This document shows positions 8,256 to 16,609 of a stretch of 58,149 bases of DNA, piece by piece (positions within the stretch are counted from its first letter, which is position 1; each line of letters opens with the position of its first letter). The stretch spans positions 1 through 58,149 of the IMG/VR virus record IMGVR_UViG_3300049597_000678, one strand, 5' to 3'. Under the pieces are notes generated by a model. It made no database searches, was not told the origin of the DNA, and saw only the letters and a program-made list of their open reading frames with translations. The stretch comes from a virus. The position numbers were made by a program, and so were the translations under genes.

Positions 8256-10274
8256 ATGAAAGATTTCGTAAATAGTGTGTTACACGAATTGCAAACTAAT
8301 CCGGAAGTTAACTCAAATCAATTAATCGGACTTGTTATAGAATCTGCAAATAAATCTATCCAAACCGGAGAAAGATATGAAGTGATATATGAACAGGTAA
8401 AAAGAGGACTAATTGAAGTTAATAAACATGTTAAGAGTAACTCAGTTAAAAATATATTAGATCAATTTAGAAAAATAGATTTTAAACCAGAATCTAAATT
8501 AAAAGAATTTGCTAAAATAGCTAACTTAGGAGGAAAATTAAAAGGGATTAAGGAATCTACCGCGTATTCTCATCCAATGATTGCATATAAAGTAGATGAA
8601 TATTTAAGTCGAATTAATTCTGGAACTCCGGAATTTACTCTATATCCTTCTTTCATTCAAGATTTTAAACAGCATTCTGTTGAATCTTCTGTTGCCAATG
8701 CAGTTAAATCAGTAAGTAAAATAGTAGAATCAAACTTAGCAGATTTTGAGATGCTAAACACGATCCAATTAATGGAATCTTACAATTCATCAGGTATGTA
8801 TGCTAACATTATTCCAGACCTTACTGATATGTTGTTGGAGAATACTTACACATCAGATATTATTAACTTTAAGTATGGGCAAACTGGATTACCTATGATA
8901 ACGGGTCTAGTTAATTCTCTTAAGTTGATAGAGTCTAAATTAGATGATACTTTTAATTTGGGAATTGGCGATTCTACTACTACTGTTAGAAATGCAATTG
9001 CTCCTGCTATTAAAAGTAGTAAGACATCGGTTTTAACTTATATGGACAATAGATTCATTAGAGTTACTGAATCAAACAATTTAGATGGTAGTGAAGTTGA
9101 AGTATTCGTTAAAAAAGGAGGATATAGTATTTCTGAAATTGATCCTAATTGGGTTAAAGAAAATCATTCAGATTTCTATTCTTTTTGCGAATCTTTTGCA
9201 TATTTAGGATTCAAAGAAATGGGTCTATATGAAGGTATTGAAACTTCTTCTATTAGAGGATTTAAATTAGGCCTTGTTCCAAATCAAAATAAAGAATTGG
9301 ATTTATATTTAAATGAATCAAAGGTTCAAAACGTTCATAATATTAATTTAACTGAGGCTCTTGCCCTAGTTGATGATCGAACTAAGAGAGCAGTTAAAAC
9401 AGTATTTGAAAATATCAGATCAGTATTTAATTTTGAATTTATCAAGAATATCAAGAATGACATTACCTTAGCTGAATCTACCGTATTTAATTTAGGTAAA
9501 AACTATTTCTTGTGCCAAAAGCCAAATGTAGCTGAAAGAATTTGGGATCCAGTTGATGAGGCTAAATTATATGAACATTTTGCTACTAACTTTAATTATG
9601 ACATCAGCTCAATATTTAAAACTAAAGTTAATGAATCTTTTAAAAATAAAGAGGCAATTGAATTTAGAAAAAGAGAAATATTAGAAAGCGTTGAAAAATT
9701 AGAAGCAACTGTTAAAAAATTAGACGTTACCATTAATTCTGATGATGTTGACATCTCTGATATTTCTAGATTAGAAGAATTAAAAGAATCTATTGAAGGT
9801 ACTATTGAATCCTTAAAATTAGAATATATTGATACTGATCTATTAAAAAGAAGAGTAAACGAAAAAAAGAAGATAGATCAAGACGGAGACGGAGATAATG
9901 ACTGGGATGACGTTAAGATTGCTAGAATGAAAGCATCAGCAGAGGCTGCTAAGTCTAAAAAAAAAAAGGAAAAAAAGTTAAATGAAGAAGCTGAGGGATT
10001 TGGCCTATCTAGCGAAGGTCAAGTAACTGGCTCAACTCAAGTGTACTATCTATCAGGAACCGAAGTTCCTATGGGAGATAAAGCTAAACTTAAATTATCT
10101 AAAGACGGATCTGGCTCACCTATGATGCACAGCGAAGGCGTTTATGTAGTTGAAATTATAGAAGCACTACCTGAATTTCCATTTGGACCTGGAGAAGCAT
10201 GGATCCACCAGGCAAAGAAGGTAGACGGAGACAACAAATGGTATTTAACGAGCAGCGAAGGAGCTGGAGAATAA
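8256..10274 (+). CDS. large helical late protein with Ca-site-like loop
   Basis: A 672 aa protein, strongly helical, starting MKDFVNSVLHEL, which fits loosely the F-x(4-6)-L-x-E leader seen on other late proteins. Many internal L/V-x-E steps (LYE, LNE, VNE) occur. Around residues 545-555 DQDGDGDNDWDD resembles an EF-hand or dockerin calcium loop. It is followed by a Lys/Ala-rich helix with a KSKKKKEKKLNE stretch and a small C-terminal globular domain (about residues 590-672). A prohead core or internal virion protein would fit. It is transcribed from its own late promoter and ended by a strong terminator. Confidence 0.55.
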   Translation: MKDFVNSVLHELQTNPEVNSNQLIGLVIESANKSIQTGERYEVIYEQVKRGLIEVNKHVKSNSVKNILDQFRKIDFKPESKLKEFAKIANLGGKLKGIKESTAYSHPMIAYKVDEYLSRINSGTPEFTLYPSFIQDFKQHSVESSVANAVKSVSKIVESNLADFEMLNTIQLMESYNSSGMYANIIPDLTDMLLENTYTSDIINFKYGQTGLPMITGLVNSLKLIESKLDDTFNLGIGDSTTTVRNAIAPAIKSSKTSVLTYMDNRFIRVTESNNLDGSEVEVFVKKGGYSISEIDPNWVKENHSDFYSFCESFAYLGFKEMGLYEGIETSSIRGFKLGLVPNQNKELDLYLNESKVQNVHNINLTEALALVDDRTKRAVKTVFENIRSVFNFEFIKNIKNDITLAESTVFNLGKNYFLCQKPNVAERIWDPVDEAKLYEHFATNFNYDISSIFKTKVNESFKNKEAIEFRKREILESVEKLEATVKKLDVTINSDDVDISDISRLEELKESIEGTIESLKLEYIDTDLLKRRVNEKKKIDQDGDGDNDWDDVKIARMKASAEAAKSKKKKEKKLNEEAEGFGLSSEGQVTGSTQVYYLSGTEVPMGDKAKLKLSKDGSGSPMMHSEGVYVVEIIEALPEFPFGPGEAWIHQAKKVDGDNKWYLTSSEGAGE

Positions 10275-10295
10275 TTAACATTCACATACATTACT

Positions 10296-10326
10296 AAAGG
10301 GCAAATATTTTATTTGCCCTTTTTTA
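10296..10326 (+). terminator. intrinsic terminator
   Basis: Hairpin AAAGGGCAAATA / TATTTGCCCTTT followed by a T run, just after the 8256-10274 gene. Confidence 0.85.
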
Positions 10327-10353
10327 TTTTAATTTAAATCTTAGTATATTTAA
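10321..10353 (+). promoter_or_regulatory. early-type promoter of the glucosyltransferase operon
   Basis: TATATTTA at 10345-10352 matches the -7 element of the early cassettes, with T-rich sequence 24 bases upstream. No late motif precedes this operon, which suits a DNA-modification gene needed before late transcription. Confidence 0.4.
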
Positions 10354-10379
10354 TTTAGTATAATAGAATAAAATTAGAT

Positions 10380-10664
10380 ATGTCAGAAAAAGAACAAGAG
10401 GAGAGTCTATGTCAAAGAGCACATCGCATCGTATTTGACCGAACAGAAGAAACAGATCGAATGTATGGCCCTTTCTCAGAAGGAATGGATAGAGCTGCTG
10501 CAATATTCACCGCAAGTACCGGAATTAAAATAGAAGGTAGACACATGTATTTAGCAATGGTTGCCCTTAAATTATCTAGAGAAAGCTATAATCACAAATC
10601 TGATAATTTATTAGACGCAATAGCATATTTACAAGGATTAGAAAATTATGAAAATAAAAAATAA
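10380..10664 (+). CDS. DUF1599/DUF6378-like protein, DNA-modification partner
   Basis: A 94 aa all-helical protein with the pattern R-x(4)-TDRMYGPFSEG and a C-terminal LSRE-x(4)-HKSDNLLDAIAYL segment. This recalls small phage proteins of the DUF6378/DUF1599 (nucleotide-modification-associated, MazG-like helical) type. Acidic and His residues in the last helices could bind metal. Its stop codon abuts the start of the beta-glucosyltransferase gene, so the two form an operon and a role in modified-nucleotide metabolism is inferred. The family match is by memory of the motif. Confidence 0.55.
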   Translation: MSEKEQEESLCQRAHRIVFDRTEETDRMYGPFSEGMDRAAAIFTASTGIKIEGRHMYLAMVALKLSRESYNHKSDNLLDAIAYLQGLENYENKK

Positions 10665-11675
10665 ATGAAGAGAGTAGCTATAACCTCAGTATTTGCCAAT
10701 CTTACCTATAATGATAAAAATCATAGAGGGCTCGAGGCAATGTTTTTTAAAAAAATGATGGAGGAGAATGGGGCCCATGTTGATTGTGTTGGATATAAAA
10801 ACCGTAATGTTCAAGACCTTGACTTTTACATTGATTATAATGATACTGATTTTTCTGAATACGGAGCAGTTATACTTCAATTAAGTACTGCTAATTTTTT
10901 CGGTGGACAGATGGGAGAACATTGCGAAAAGATATGTAATGATCTTGCTAAATATACCGGAAAGATTTATATGCTAGTAAATGATCCTAGAATTCCTCCT
11001 ATGAATTATGCTAAAGTGATTAGCGAAAGATTTAATCTATGCAATGATTCAGTTGAGGCATGGGATAAAATTATCGAAAATGCAACCTATCTTTTTTCAG
11101 GTAAAGATGTATCTAAGTATCTAGGGTGGAATCCTAAGAATTGGAAGCAATTGGATTGGTTTACTTATATATTCAAGCATCGATTCACTCAGGATGATTC
11201 TATTGATCTCTGGGAATCTTCTAATCAAGATTCAGATAAAGAATGGGATCTTGTCTATTATGGAGATAAAAGAGGATCCTTTAGAGAAAATCAAATTAGA
11301 AAATATTTTCCATCTGATACCAATAATTTATTAATTGGATATAAATCAGATAAAGTTCCGGCTACATTCATGAAGAAGCTGCAACACTCCGACCTAATGA
11401 AAGAATTAGACAAAGTAAAAGTATCCCTAATAACTGGCGATGAGGAACATCTTAATAATGTCACTACTTATAGATTTTATGAGACCCTTGCCTCTAATTG
11501 TCTGGCTGCGATTCAAATTGAATATGATCCAGAAAAAAGACTAATTCAAGACCCAGTTTTAAGAGATCTATTATATGTTAAGAATCAAAAAGACATTAAG
11601 AAACTAATTGATGCATGGTCTCCTGAATTAATTAATAGACAAAAAGCAGAACTTAGAAGAATTTTTAATATATAA
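10665..11675 (+). CDS. DNA beta-glucosyltransferase, T4 beta-GT homologue
   Basis: A 336 aa protein that aligns by eye over its length with T4 beta-glucosyltransferase, which moves glucose from UDP-glucose to 5-hydroxymethylcytosine in DNA. Shared blocks are the NFFGG segment (residues 77-81), VNDPRIP with Asp107 in the place of T4 Asp100, the VYYGDKRGSFRE block near 197-208, and TTYRFYETLAS with Arg270 and Glu273 in the place of T4 Arg269 and Glu272. T4 Glu22 probably corresponds to Glu24. The T4 protein is 351 aa. It follows a DUF1599-like gene directly. The acceptor base (hmC or another hydroxymethyl base) cannot be told from this window, which shows no hydroxymethylase. Confidence 0.85.
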   Translation: MKRVAITSVFANLTYNDKNHRGLEAMFFKKMMEENGAHVDCVGYKNRNVQDLDFYIDYNDTDFSEYGAVILQLSTANFFGGQMGEHCEKICNDLAKYTGKIYMLVNDPRIPPMNYAKVISERFNLCNDSVEAWDKIIENATYLFSGKDVSKYLGWNPKNWKQLDWFTYIFKHRFTQDDSIDLWESSNQDSDKEWDLVYYGDKRGSFRENQIRKYFPSDTNNLLIGYKSDKVPATFMKKLQHSDLMKELDKVKVSLITGDEEHLNNVTTYRFYETLASNCLAAIQIEYDPEKRLIQDPVLRDLLYVKNQKDIKKLIDAWSPELINRQKAELRRIFNI

Positions 11676-11748
11676 CAATAATAAATAACTGAGATGAAGA
11701 TAAAAATTAATCCATCTGGTTCTCCGCCACATAGCTTCTTGTTAAGTT

Positions 11749-11943
11749 ATGAAAATGCGAGAGCATCGTTGGCTTTGGAGAGTCAACTGGGTCCATCTTA
11801 ATGGATACCAAGCCCCAACTAGGACGGTTGAGGCTAAAACCAGAAAGGAAGCAATGAAACTTGCTAAAGAATCTTCTAGACTTGCGGATTTTCCGAAGAG
11901 CTGGAGATTCATCCTAACTAAACTATGGAAAGGGGACGAATAG
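11749..11943 (+). CDS. small basic hypothetical protein
   Basis: A 64 aa basic, Trp-rich protein (five Trp) with a helical REA-x-KLAKES segment, possibly nucleic-acid binding. Its stop codon lies within the loop of the terminator hairpin. An alternative 33-codon frame starts at 11694 and overlaps it; I prefer 11749 because it runs to the terminator and has a protein-like composition. Confidence 0.55.
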   Translation: MKMREHRWLWRVNWVHLNGYQAPTRTVEAKTRKEAMKLAKESSRLADFPKSWRFILTKLWKGDE

Positions 11944-11955
11944 TCCCCTTTTTTT
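11931..11955 (+). terminator. intrinsic terminator overlapping a stop codon
   Basis: AGGGGAC / GTCCCCT stem with a seven-T tail; the TAG stop of the preceding gene is in the loop. Confidence 0.85.
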
Positions 11956-11956
11956 A

Positions 11957-11971
11957 GATAAATAATAAAAA
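11957..11971 (+). promoter_or_regulatory. late promoter
   Basis: Exact GATAAATAATAAAAA, 14 bases before the 11986 start and directly after a terminator. It is one of the cleanest copies of the late motif. Confidence 0.8.
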
Positions 11972-11985
11972 TACTGTTTGTTCAA

Positions 11986-13938
11986 ATGCGTCATATACAG
12001 CCTTATGCAAATGATTTTATATTCGAATCAAATAATTTAGATAAATATTTTCCGGGCTTACCTGCTCTATTATATAGAGCGTCCAATGTTGATATAATAT
12101 TAGAAGAGGGTAGAAATTTAAATCATATTGAATCCGTTATTCCAGAAGATATTCTACTTGAAGCTGAATTAAATATGCTTCTTCATGAAGGATCAGCTGC
12201 AGTTACTAATTATCATAAAAATCTAGCGATTGGCAAAAACGTATTAGTTGAAAGCCTGGCTAATTCTATTCCGAAAGAGATAAAAGAAGCCTTTAATAAA
12301 TTACAAAGAGAATTTAAAAAACTAAATAAAAGTCAGGTAAATAAAATATTTGAAGAGGCTGAGGCTAAATTAAATGCATCAGGCATGGATATCCCAACTG
12401 ATTTTAAAGGAAAAGACGCGGCATTAAATGTATCCGGAATGGATATCCCAACTGATGCCGATGATGTTTCATCTGAATTCGAAAAAGATTTCCAAGACGT
12501 CATGAAAGGCATTGAATCAAATCACGACTTTGCTGCTCAAGTTCAACCTGGAGAGAGACCTATATTATCTATTTTAAAAAATTTATGGAATGCATTAACA
12601 GAAGGTGGAAGTGCTATCGGAGTATTCCAATTTATATTAGATATAGTTGGCCTAGTAGGTAGCTTTTTTGAACCTATTGGAATGGTTGCTGATGCAATCA
12701 ACGCTATCATCTATATGGTTAGAGGAAAATGGATGCTTGCTATAATCTGTGTAATTGCTGCAATAATTCCATTAGGTGGAGATATTATTAAAGGATTCTT
12801 TAAAGCAGGAACTAAGGCAGCTAAGCCGGTTATGGACATTGGCACCGTATACTTCTCAGCTGCAGGTAGAGCAACAGTCGGTTCAGCTACAATTTCTAAG
12901 GAAGTAGTTGAACTGGCGGCCAAAGCCTCTCCGGATAGTATTAAGGCTCTTAATTATATCGGAGCAAGTACAGGTCCTGCGGTTACTGGATTTATGAAAT
13001 ACGTAAAAGGTTTCTTTGATAAGTTTTTAGCATCAGTAGTTGGATGGATTCCTTTCATTGGTAAGCCGCTAAGGTCTTTCTTTGAAGGAATTGGAAATAT
13101 AATTGCTCAATTTGCAGGTAAGGCTACTAATTTTGCAAATGATATTCCTCAAATAACAGCACAGGCACAGGCTAAGGTGCTAGATGATTTCTTTGCTGCA
13201 ACTGCAGTTCAAGGTGCGGAAATTACAGCAAAGGGAGATAAATTAGTTGTTAAGAATGCTAACGGAATCGTGGAGCTACCTGGAAATGTATTGAAGCATT
13301 CTGATATGTTGGCTAGCCGATATGGTAATCAACTATCTAACAATATATTAAAGCAGGTAGATAACAACGTTGCCGCTTTTTATACTTCAATGTCAAATGT
13401 TATTGGAAAAACAAGTAGTCAATATGGAAACCTTCAGAGATTTGGTAGAGGGGCAGTTAATACCTTTGTATTTACTAAAAAATTGCCTCTATTCATAGGT
13501 AAACAGGTTTTAAAATGGATTTCAGGAGATCCTACTCAGCAATTTACGGATTCCGAATATGAGGCATGGGGAACTGCTGCCTTAAGTGATATGGCTCGTC
13601 AAAGAAGAGATAGGAACTTGGAAGAAAACCCAGATGCGTTTTATGATGTTCCAGTATTCGATGGATTAGAGGACGATGAATTCACTAGAGTTGGAACTAA
13701 AGTCTTAAATGACTATGCTGAGAAATTTAATCTTCCAAGCATAGGCATGGTTGGTTACTATACTCGTGGAGAAAAGGATAAATTACCAGAGGATGTAGAG
13801 AAATTCTACAATTCATGCTATGCTGATAGAGTAGGAAGTGGAATGTTACAGGATATGGAAAATTTTAGAGACGAAACTGGTATATTTGAATCTAAGCGTT
13901 CAGCTGGGATGAAGTATATTAAACCTTTTATTATTTAA
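11986..13938 (+). CDS. large hydrophobic late protein with pre-toxin-like segment
   Basis: A 650 aa protein. The N-terminus MRHIQPYANDFIFES fits the leader pattern, with a predicted cut after FIFE. Residues 125-160 hold two copies of LN[AV]SGMDIPTD. Residues about 200-290 form a Gly-rich hydrophobic block: ILDIVGLVGSFFEP, then VADAINAIIYMVRGKWMLA, then IPLGGD and FKAGTKAAK. That order resembles the hydrophobic pre-toxin region of polymorphic toxins (DxxGxxPxxG, NxxxYxxxGxxxxA, PxxGD). A second hydrophobic helix lies near 355-365. No C-terminal toxin domain is recognised. A capsid-packaged membrane-inserting protein is inferred. Confidence 0.55.
   Translation: MRHIQPYANDFIFESNNLDKYFPGLPALLYRASNVDIILEEGRNLNHIESVIPEDILLEAELNMLLHEGSAAVTNYHKNLAIGKNVLVESLANSIPKEIKEAFNKLQREFKKLNKSQVNKIFEEAEAKLNASGMDIPTDFKGKDAALNVSGMDIPTDADDVSSEFEKDFQDVMKGIESNHDFAAQVQPGERPILSILKNLWNALTEGGSAIGVFQFILDIVGLVGSFFEPIGMVADAINAIIYMVRGKWMLAIICVIAAIIPLGGDIIKGFFKAGTKAAKPVMDIGTVYFSAAGRATVGSATISKEVVELAAKASPDSIKALNYIGASTGPAVTGFMKYVKGFFDKFLASVVGWIPFIGKPLRSFFEGIGNIIAQFAGKATNFANDIPQITAQAQAKVLDDFFAATAVQGAEITAKGDKLVVKNANGIVELPGNVLKHSDMLASRYGNQLSNNILKQVDNNVAAFYTSMSNVIGKTSSQYGNLQRFGRGAVNTFVFTKKLPLFIGKQVLKWISGDPTQQFTDSEYEAWGTAALSDMARQRRDRNLEENPDAFYDVPVFDGLEDDEFTRVGTKVLNDYAEKFNLPSIGMVGYYTRGEKDKLPEDVEKFYNSCYADRVGSGMLQDMENFRDETGIFESKRSAGMKYIKPFII
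12367..12456 (+). repeat. in-gene direct repeat encoding LNxSGMDIPTD
   Basis: Two copies about 54 bases apart encode LN-A/V-SGMDIPTD, with third-base differences between copies. Confidence 0.75.
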
Positions 13939-14417
13939 CTAATTCGATCTAATATAATTAATTGTTCCCTGTGTATTAATTCATATGCCTTCATGATAGG
14001 AACAAAGCCTGCCCAATCAATTTCATGTAATTGAAGTTGTTCTTTCGGAACTCGATCTTCAATCATACCTAATTGTCGAGGATCTTTAATATTTAGATAG
14101 AAATATATTAATTGATGGCTTAGTCTATTTCCTTTATAAATATCAATTACATCAGGTGAAGGATTTAAATCTGATGCTTCTATGATTATACCTGTTTCTT
14201 CTCTAAGTTCCCTAACTGCGGCATCAATAGGTTCTTCTCCTTCTTCTATTTTTCCCTTAGGAATTCCAAGAGCACTCTTTCTCCAACTAGCTCCAGTTGG
14301 GTGAACTAATAATATCTTACCTTCCCAGGATATCGCAACCCCTGCGGTATTTCTTCTAGCTGGACCAAATGCCATGTCTAGAGAAGATGAGCTATATTCA
14401 TCAAATCCCTTTATCAT
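13935..14417 (-). CDS. Nudix hydrolase with late-protein leader
   Basis: A 160 aa protein with a perfect Nudix box: Gly55, then Glu61, then Arg69-Glu70-Leu71-x-Glu73-Glu74-x-Gly76 (GX5EX7REUXEEXGU). Such enzymes hydrolyse nucleoside diphosphate-X compounds; ILLVHP and GIPKGK are typical of small RppH- or MutT-like members, but the substrate is not known. The extra N-terminus MIKGFDEYSSSS matches that of the first gene of the operon (MIKSFDQYSSQF), so both seem to share a leader, though without a clear Glu cut site. It is the last gene of a leftward late operon, overlapping the bS21 gene by 17 bases and convergent with the 11986 gene. Confidence 0.85.
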   Translation of the reverse strand: MIKGFDEYSSSSLDMAFGPARRNTAGVAISWEGKILLVHPTGASWRKSALGIPKGKIEEGEEPIDAAVRELREETGIIIEASDLNPSPDVIDIYKGNRLSHQLIYFYLNIKDPRQLGMIEDRVPKEQLQLHEIDWAGFVPIMKAYELIHREQLIILDRIS

Positions 14418-14586
14418 ATCTATTCTTGTATTTAGCTCGATTTATTTCTTCTCGTCTCTTAACTGACTTCTTTTTAAATGTTTTTCTCTCCTTAAGCTCT
14501 TTAATTGTGCTTAATTTATCAACCTTTTGTCGATATTCCTTTAGCGCATATTCAATTTTCTTATTACCAATTGGAATAACTATCAT
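14401..14586 (-). CDS. rpsU: ribosomal protein bS21 homologue
   Basis: A 61 aa, very basic protein with the bS21 pattern: IEYALKEYRQKVDKL, then a KELKERKTFKKKSVKRREE core and a basic tail. It is close in length and layout to Bacteroidetes bS21, which binds the 30S platform by the 16S 3' end. In this phylum bS21 helps hide the anti-Shine-Dalgarno. The gene is the middle one of a leftward late operon, overlapping its upstream neighbour by 4 bases and the Nudix gene by 17. A phage copy could replace host bS21 late in infection. Confidence 0.85.
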   Translation of the reverse strand: MIVIPIGNKKIEYALKEYRQKVDKLSTIKELKERKTFKKKSVKRREEINRAKYKNRYDKGI

Positions 14587-15434
14587 AAATATTTTGAATA
14601 ATTTAAAGTATGTTTAGATTTAATTAGAGCAGAATCATAAAACTTTCTTTTGTAATATGATTTAGTGTGCTCCTCATTAATTTTATTTTTAACCCAATTA
14701 GGAAGTCGACTCTTATAGAAATCTCGATAAATAGACTCATATAATAATTTAGATTCATGAGGATTTAAATCTAAATTTCGGTCAATTGATTCTACAAATA
14801 TTTTTCCATTAATAGATTCAATTATATTTACATTATATACGTCTAAATTAAATTTCTTATTTATGGATTCACATATATTTTCTAGATCTTTAGAATATTG
14901 AAATCCGGTTAATTCTACGTCTAATGGAAATTTATTAATCCATTCAACTACACTAATTGGATTACCTTTAAATCCTAAAACTTTAAATCTGGTTCTAGCA
15001 ACTGGATTCTCTCTAAATTTAGAATATATCTTTTCTGCATTCCTTAAAGATCCAATTGATTTATGTTCGTCTTTAAAATTTTTACCTATTGCAGTTATTG
15101 GAAAAGTCAATGATTTTACATTTCTAATGCTATCCACTTCGCTTGGCAAATATCCAAGATCTTTAAATGATTCTAAAACTGATTCCTGATTTGGAAGCAT
15201 TGTAGAATTGTATTTATGAGTTAGGCTCTCATTTATAATTTGAGTGGTCTCATTAAAGGTATCAGTGATAATAATTGGAAAGTCTATTGCAGCCTCCATT
15301 AAATCAAACTTATTCTTTATAACTTTAAAATAGGAATGATTAAAATTTTCACTCGTGGCTATTCCAATCTTATTTAAGAAATTAGAAGGATCCGAAGAGA
15401 ATTGAGACGAATACTGATCGAAGCTCTTAATCAT
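14583..15434 (-). CDS. late hypothetical protein sharing leader with Nudix protein
   Basis: A 283 aa protein of unknown family, the first gene of the leftward operon with bS21 and Nudix. The start MIKSFDQYSSQFSS parallels the Nudix N-terminus. The body is alpha/beta without membrane segments, and the C-terminus is basic. It is read from a late promoter at 15451-15467 that is back to back with one for the 15495 gene. Confidence 0.6.
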   Translation of the reverse strand: MIKSFDQYSSQFSSDPSNFLNKIGIATSENFNHSYFKVIKNKFDLMEAAIDFPIIITDTFNETTQIINESLTHKYNSTMLPNQESVLESFKDLGYLPSEVDSIRNVKSLTFPITAIGKNFKDEHKSIGSLRNAEKIYSKFRENPVARTRFKVLGFKGNPISVVEWINKFPLDVELTGFQYSKDLENICESINKKFNLDVYNVNIIESINGKIFVESIDRNLDLNPHESKLLYESIYRDFYKSRLPNWVKNKINEEHTKSYYKRKFYDSALIKSKHTLNYSKYL

Positions 15435-15450
15435 ATGATTTTTTATAAAG

Positions 15451-15467
15451 TTTTTATTATTTATTCA
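15451..15467 (-). promoter_or_regulatory. late promoter, leftward half of a divergent pair
   Basis: On the minus strand TTGAATAAATAATAAAA lies about 20 bases upstream of the 15434 start codon. Confidence 0.7.
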
Positions 15468-15485
15468 AATAAATAAAATAAAAGC
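15466..15485 (+). promoter_or_regulatory. late promoter, rightward half of a divergent pair
   Basis: CAAATAAATAAAATAAAAGC lies about 10 bases upstream of the 15495 start. Confidence 0.6.
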
Positions 15486-15494
15486 TAGCAAAAG

Positions 15495-16592
15495 ATGAAT
15501 TCATTTAGCACATGGCAACAATTAAACGAAGGCTTATTCAACCCAGCAAATAAAGGAAAAGAGGTCATGCTTACTCCGGACGGAAGAAAGCAAATTGTTA
15601 AATATAAAGTTCAAGGAGATAATAAGTTTTTAATAAAATTAATTAAAAATGCAAGTATTATCGACGAAGGAGGAAATCTAACTAAGACGGGTGCTTCTAA
15701 AATGTTTGAATTTATTAATAATCAATTTGAGATTACTGATGTAATTGGAACATTAAGTGACGCTTGGTTTAAAGATAAAATTTTAATTTACACAGTTAAG
15801 AAGGATACTCAATACTCGGAAGGGGAAGGAGAAAAGGGAAGAGAAAAGGTTCAATTTACCGTAGCAAATAGAGCAGATTTTCCAAAGCTTCCACCTGACG
15901 CTAAGTTTGTAAATTCGGCAATTGCCGAGACCGCGGGATCTGAAGAAAATGCAGCTGTTGTTACTCAAATTGTTACAGATAATAAGGAAACTGTCGTTAA
16001 GGATGATACTAATGAGAATCCAGAGGAAATAAGACAGGAAGAAACTCAAGATGTTGAAGTAGAAGAAACTCAAGATGATGCTCTTATTGGAAAGAAATTT
16101 AGATATTCCATGAGAACTAATGGAAAACTATATCTAATGGAGTTTATGAATAGTGGAGCTCTACAGGCTGATATAATTGGAGAAAGTAATCCGAACGGAG
16201 TAGTTAGTTATGAAAATAATGAATCAGGAGGAACCATCAATTGGACAACTGATATTGATGATACGCAATCAAGCGTATCCTGGCTTAAAAATTGGGGATC
16301 AGGCACTCTATTTACAGATCAAGAAATCACTAATAAAGTTGATAGAGAATTTTTTCTTAAAATATTCACAGATGAAGAATATAGAAATAAGATCATTGCG
16401 GATTATGAAGCAGAGTGGGGAGGTTCAGAAATGACCGTTGAGAATCTAAGAAAGATGCTTTATTACAAGGACAATACTAGGATATTCCCTGAAGCAGGTA
16501 GTGTTGCAAGTAACGAACCTTCAGCAGAAGAAAAGGATTTACCTAGTGGATCCTACGGTGGAGGAGGAACTTATACAGGTCAAATCATTTAA
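15495..16592 (+). CDS. late acidic protein with LNE leader
   Basis: A 365 aa acidic protein. The N-terminus MNSFSTWQQLNE is a short form of the shared leader with a predicted cut after Glu12. A Glu/Asp-rich linker (about residues 170-195, EETQDVEVEETQDD) separates an N-terminal domain from a C-terminal beta-rich domain (about 198-290). The end is Gly/Ser-rich (GSYGGGGTYTG). No enzyme family is recognised; an internal virion protein is inferred from the leader. Confidence 0.6.
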   Translation: MNSFSTWQQLNEGLFNPANKGKEVMLTPDGRKQIVKYKVQGDNKFLIKLIKNASIIDEGGNLTKTGASKMFEFINNQFEITDVIGTLSDAWFKDKILIYTVKKDTQYSEGEGEKGREKVQFTVANRADFPKLPPDAKFVNSAIAETAGSEENAAVVTQIVTDNKETVVKDDTNENPEEIRQEETQDVEVEETQDDALIGKKFRYSMRTNGKLYLMEFMNSGALQADIIGESNPNGVVSYENNESGGTINWTTDIDDTQSSVSWLKNWGSGTLFTDQEITNKVDREFFLKIFTDEEYRNKIIADYEAEWGGSEMTVENLRKMLYYKDNTRIFPEAGSVASNEPSAEEKDLPSGSYGGGGTYTGQII

Positions 16593-16609
16593 AAAATAAA
16601 ATAAACGTT

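Noticed and set aside
11694-11795. 33-codon frame before the 11749 gene
   Set aside because: It overlaps the 11749 gene in another frame and is not linked to the terminator. It could be a short upstream frame but lacks support.
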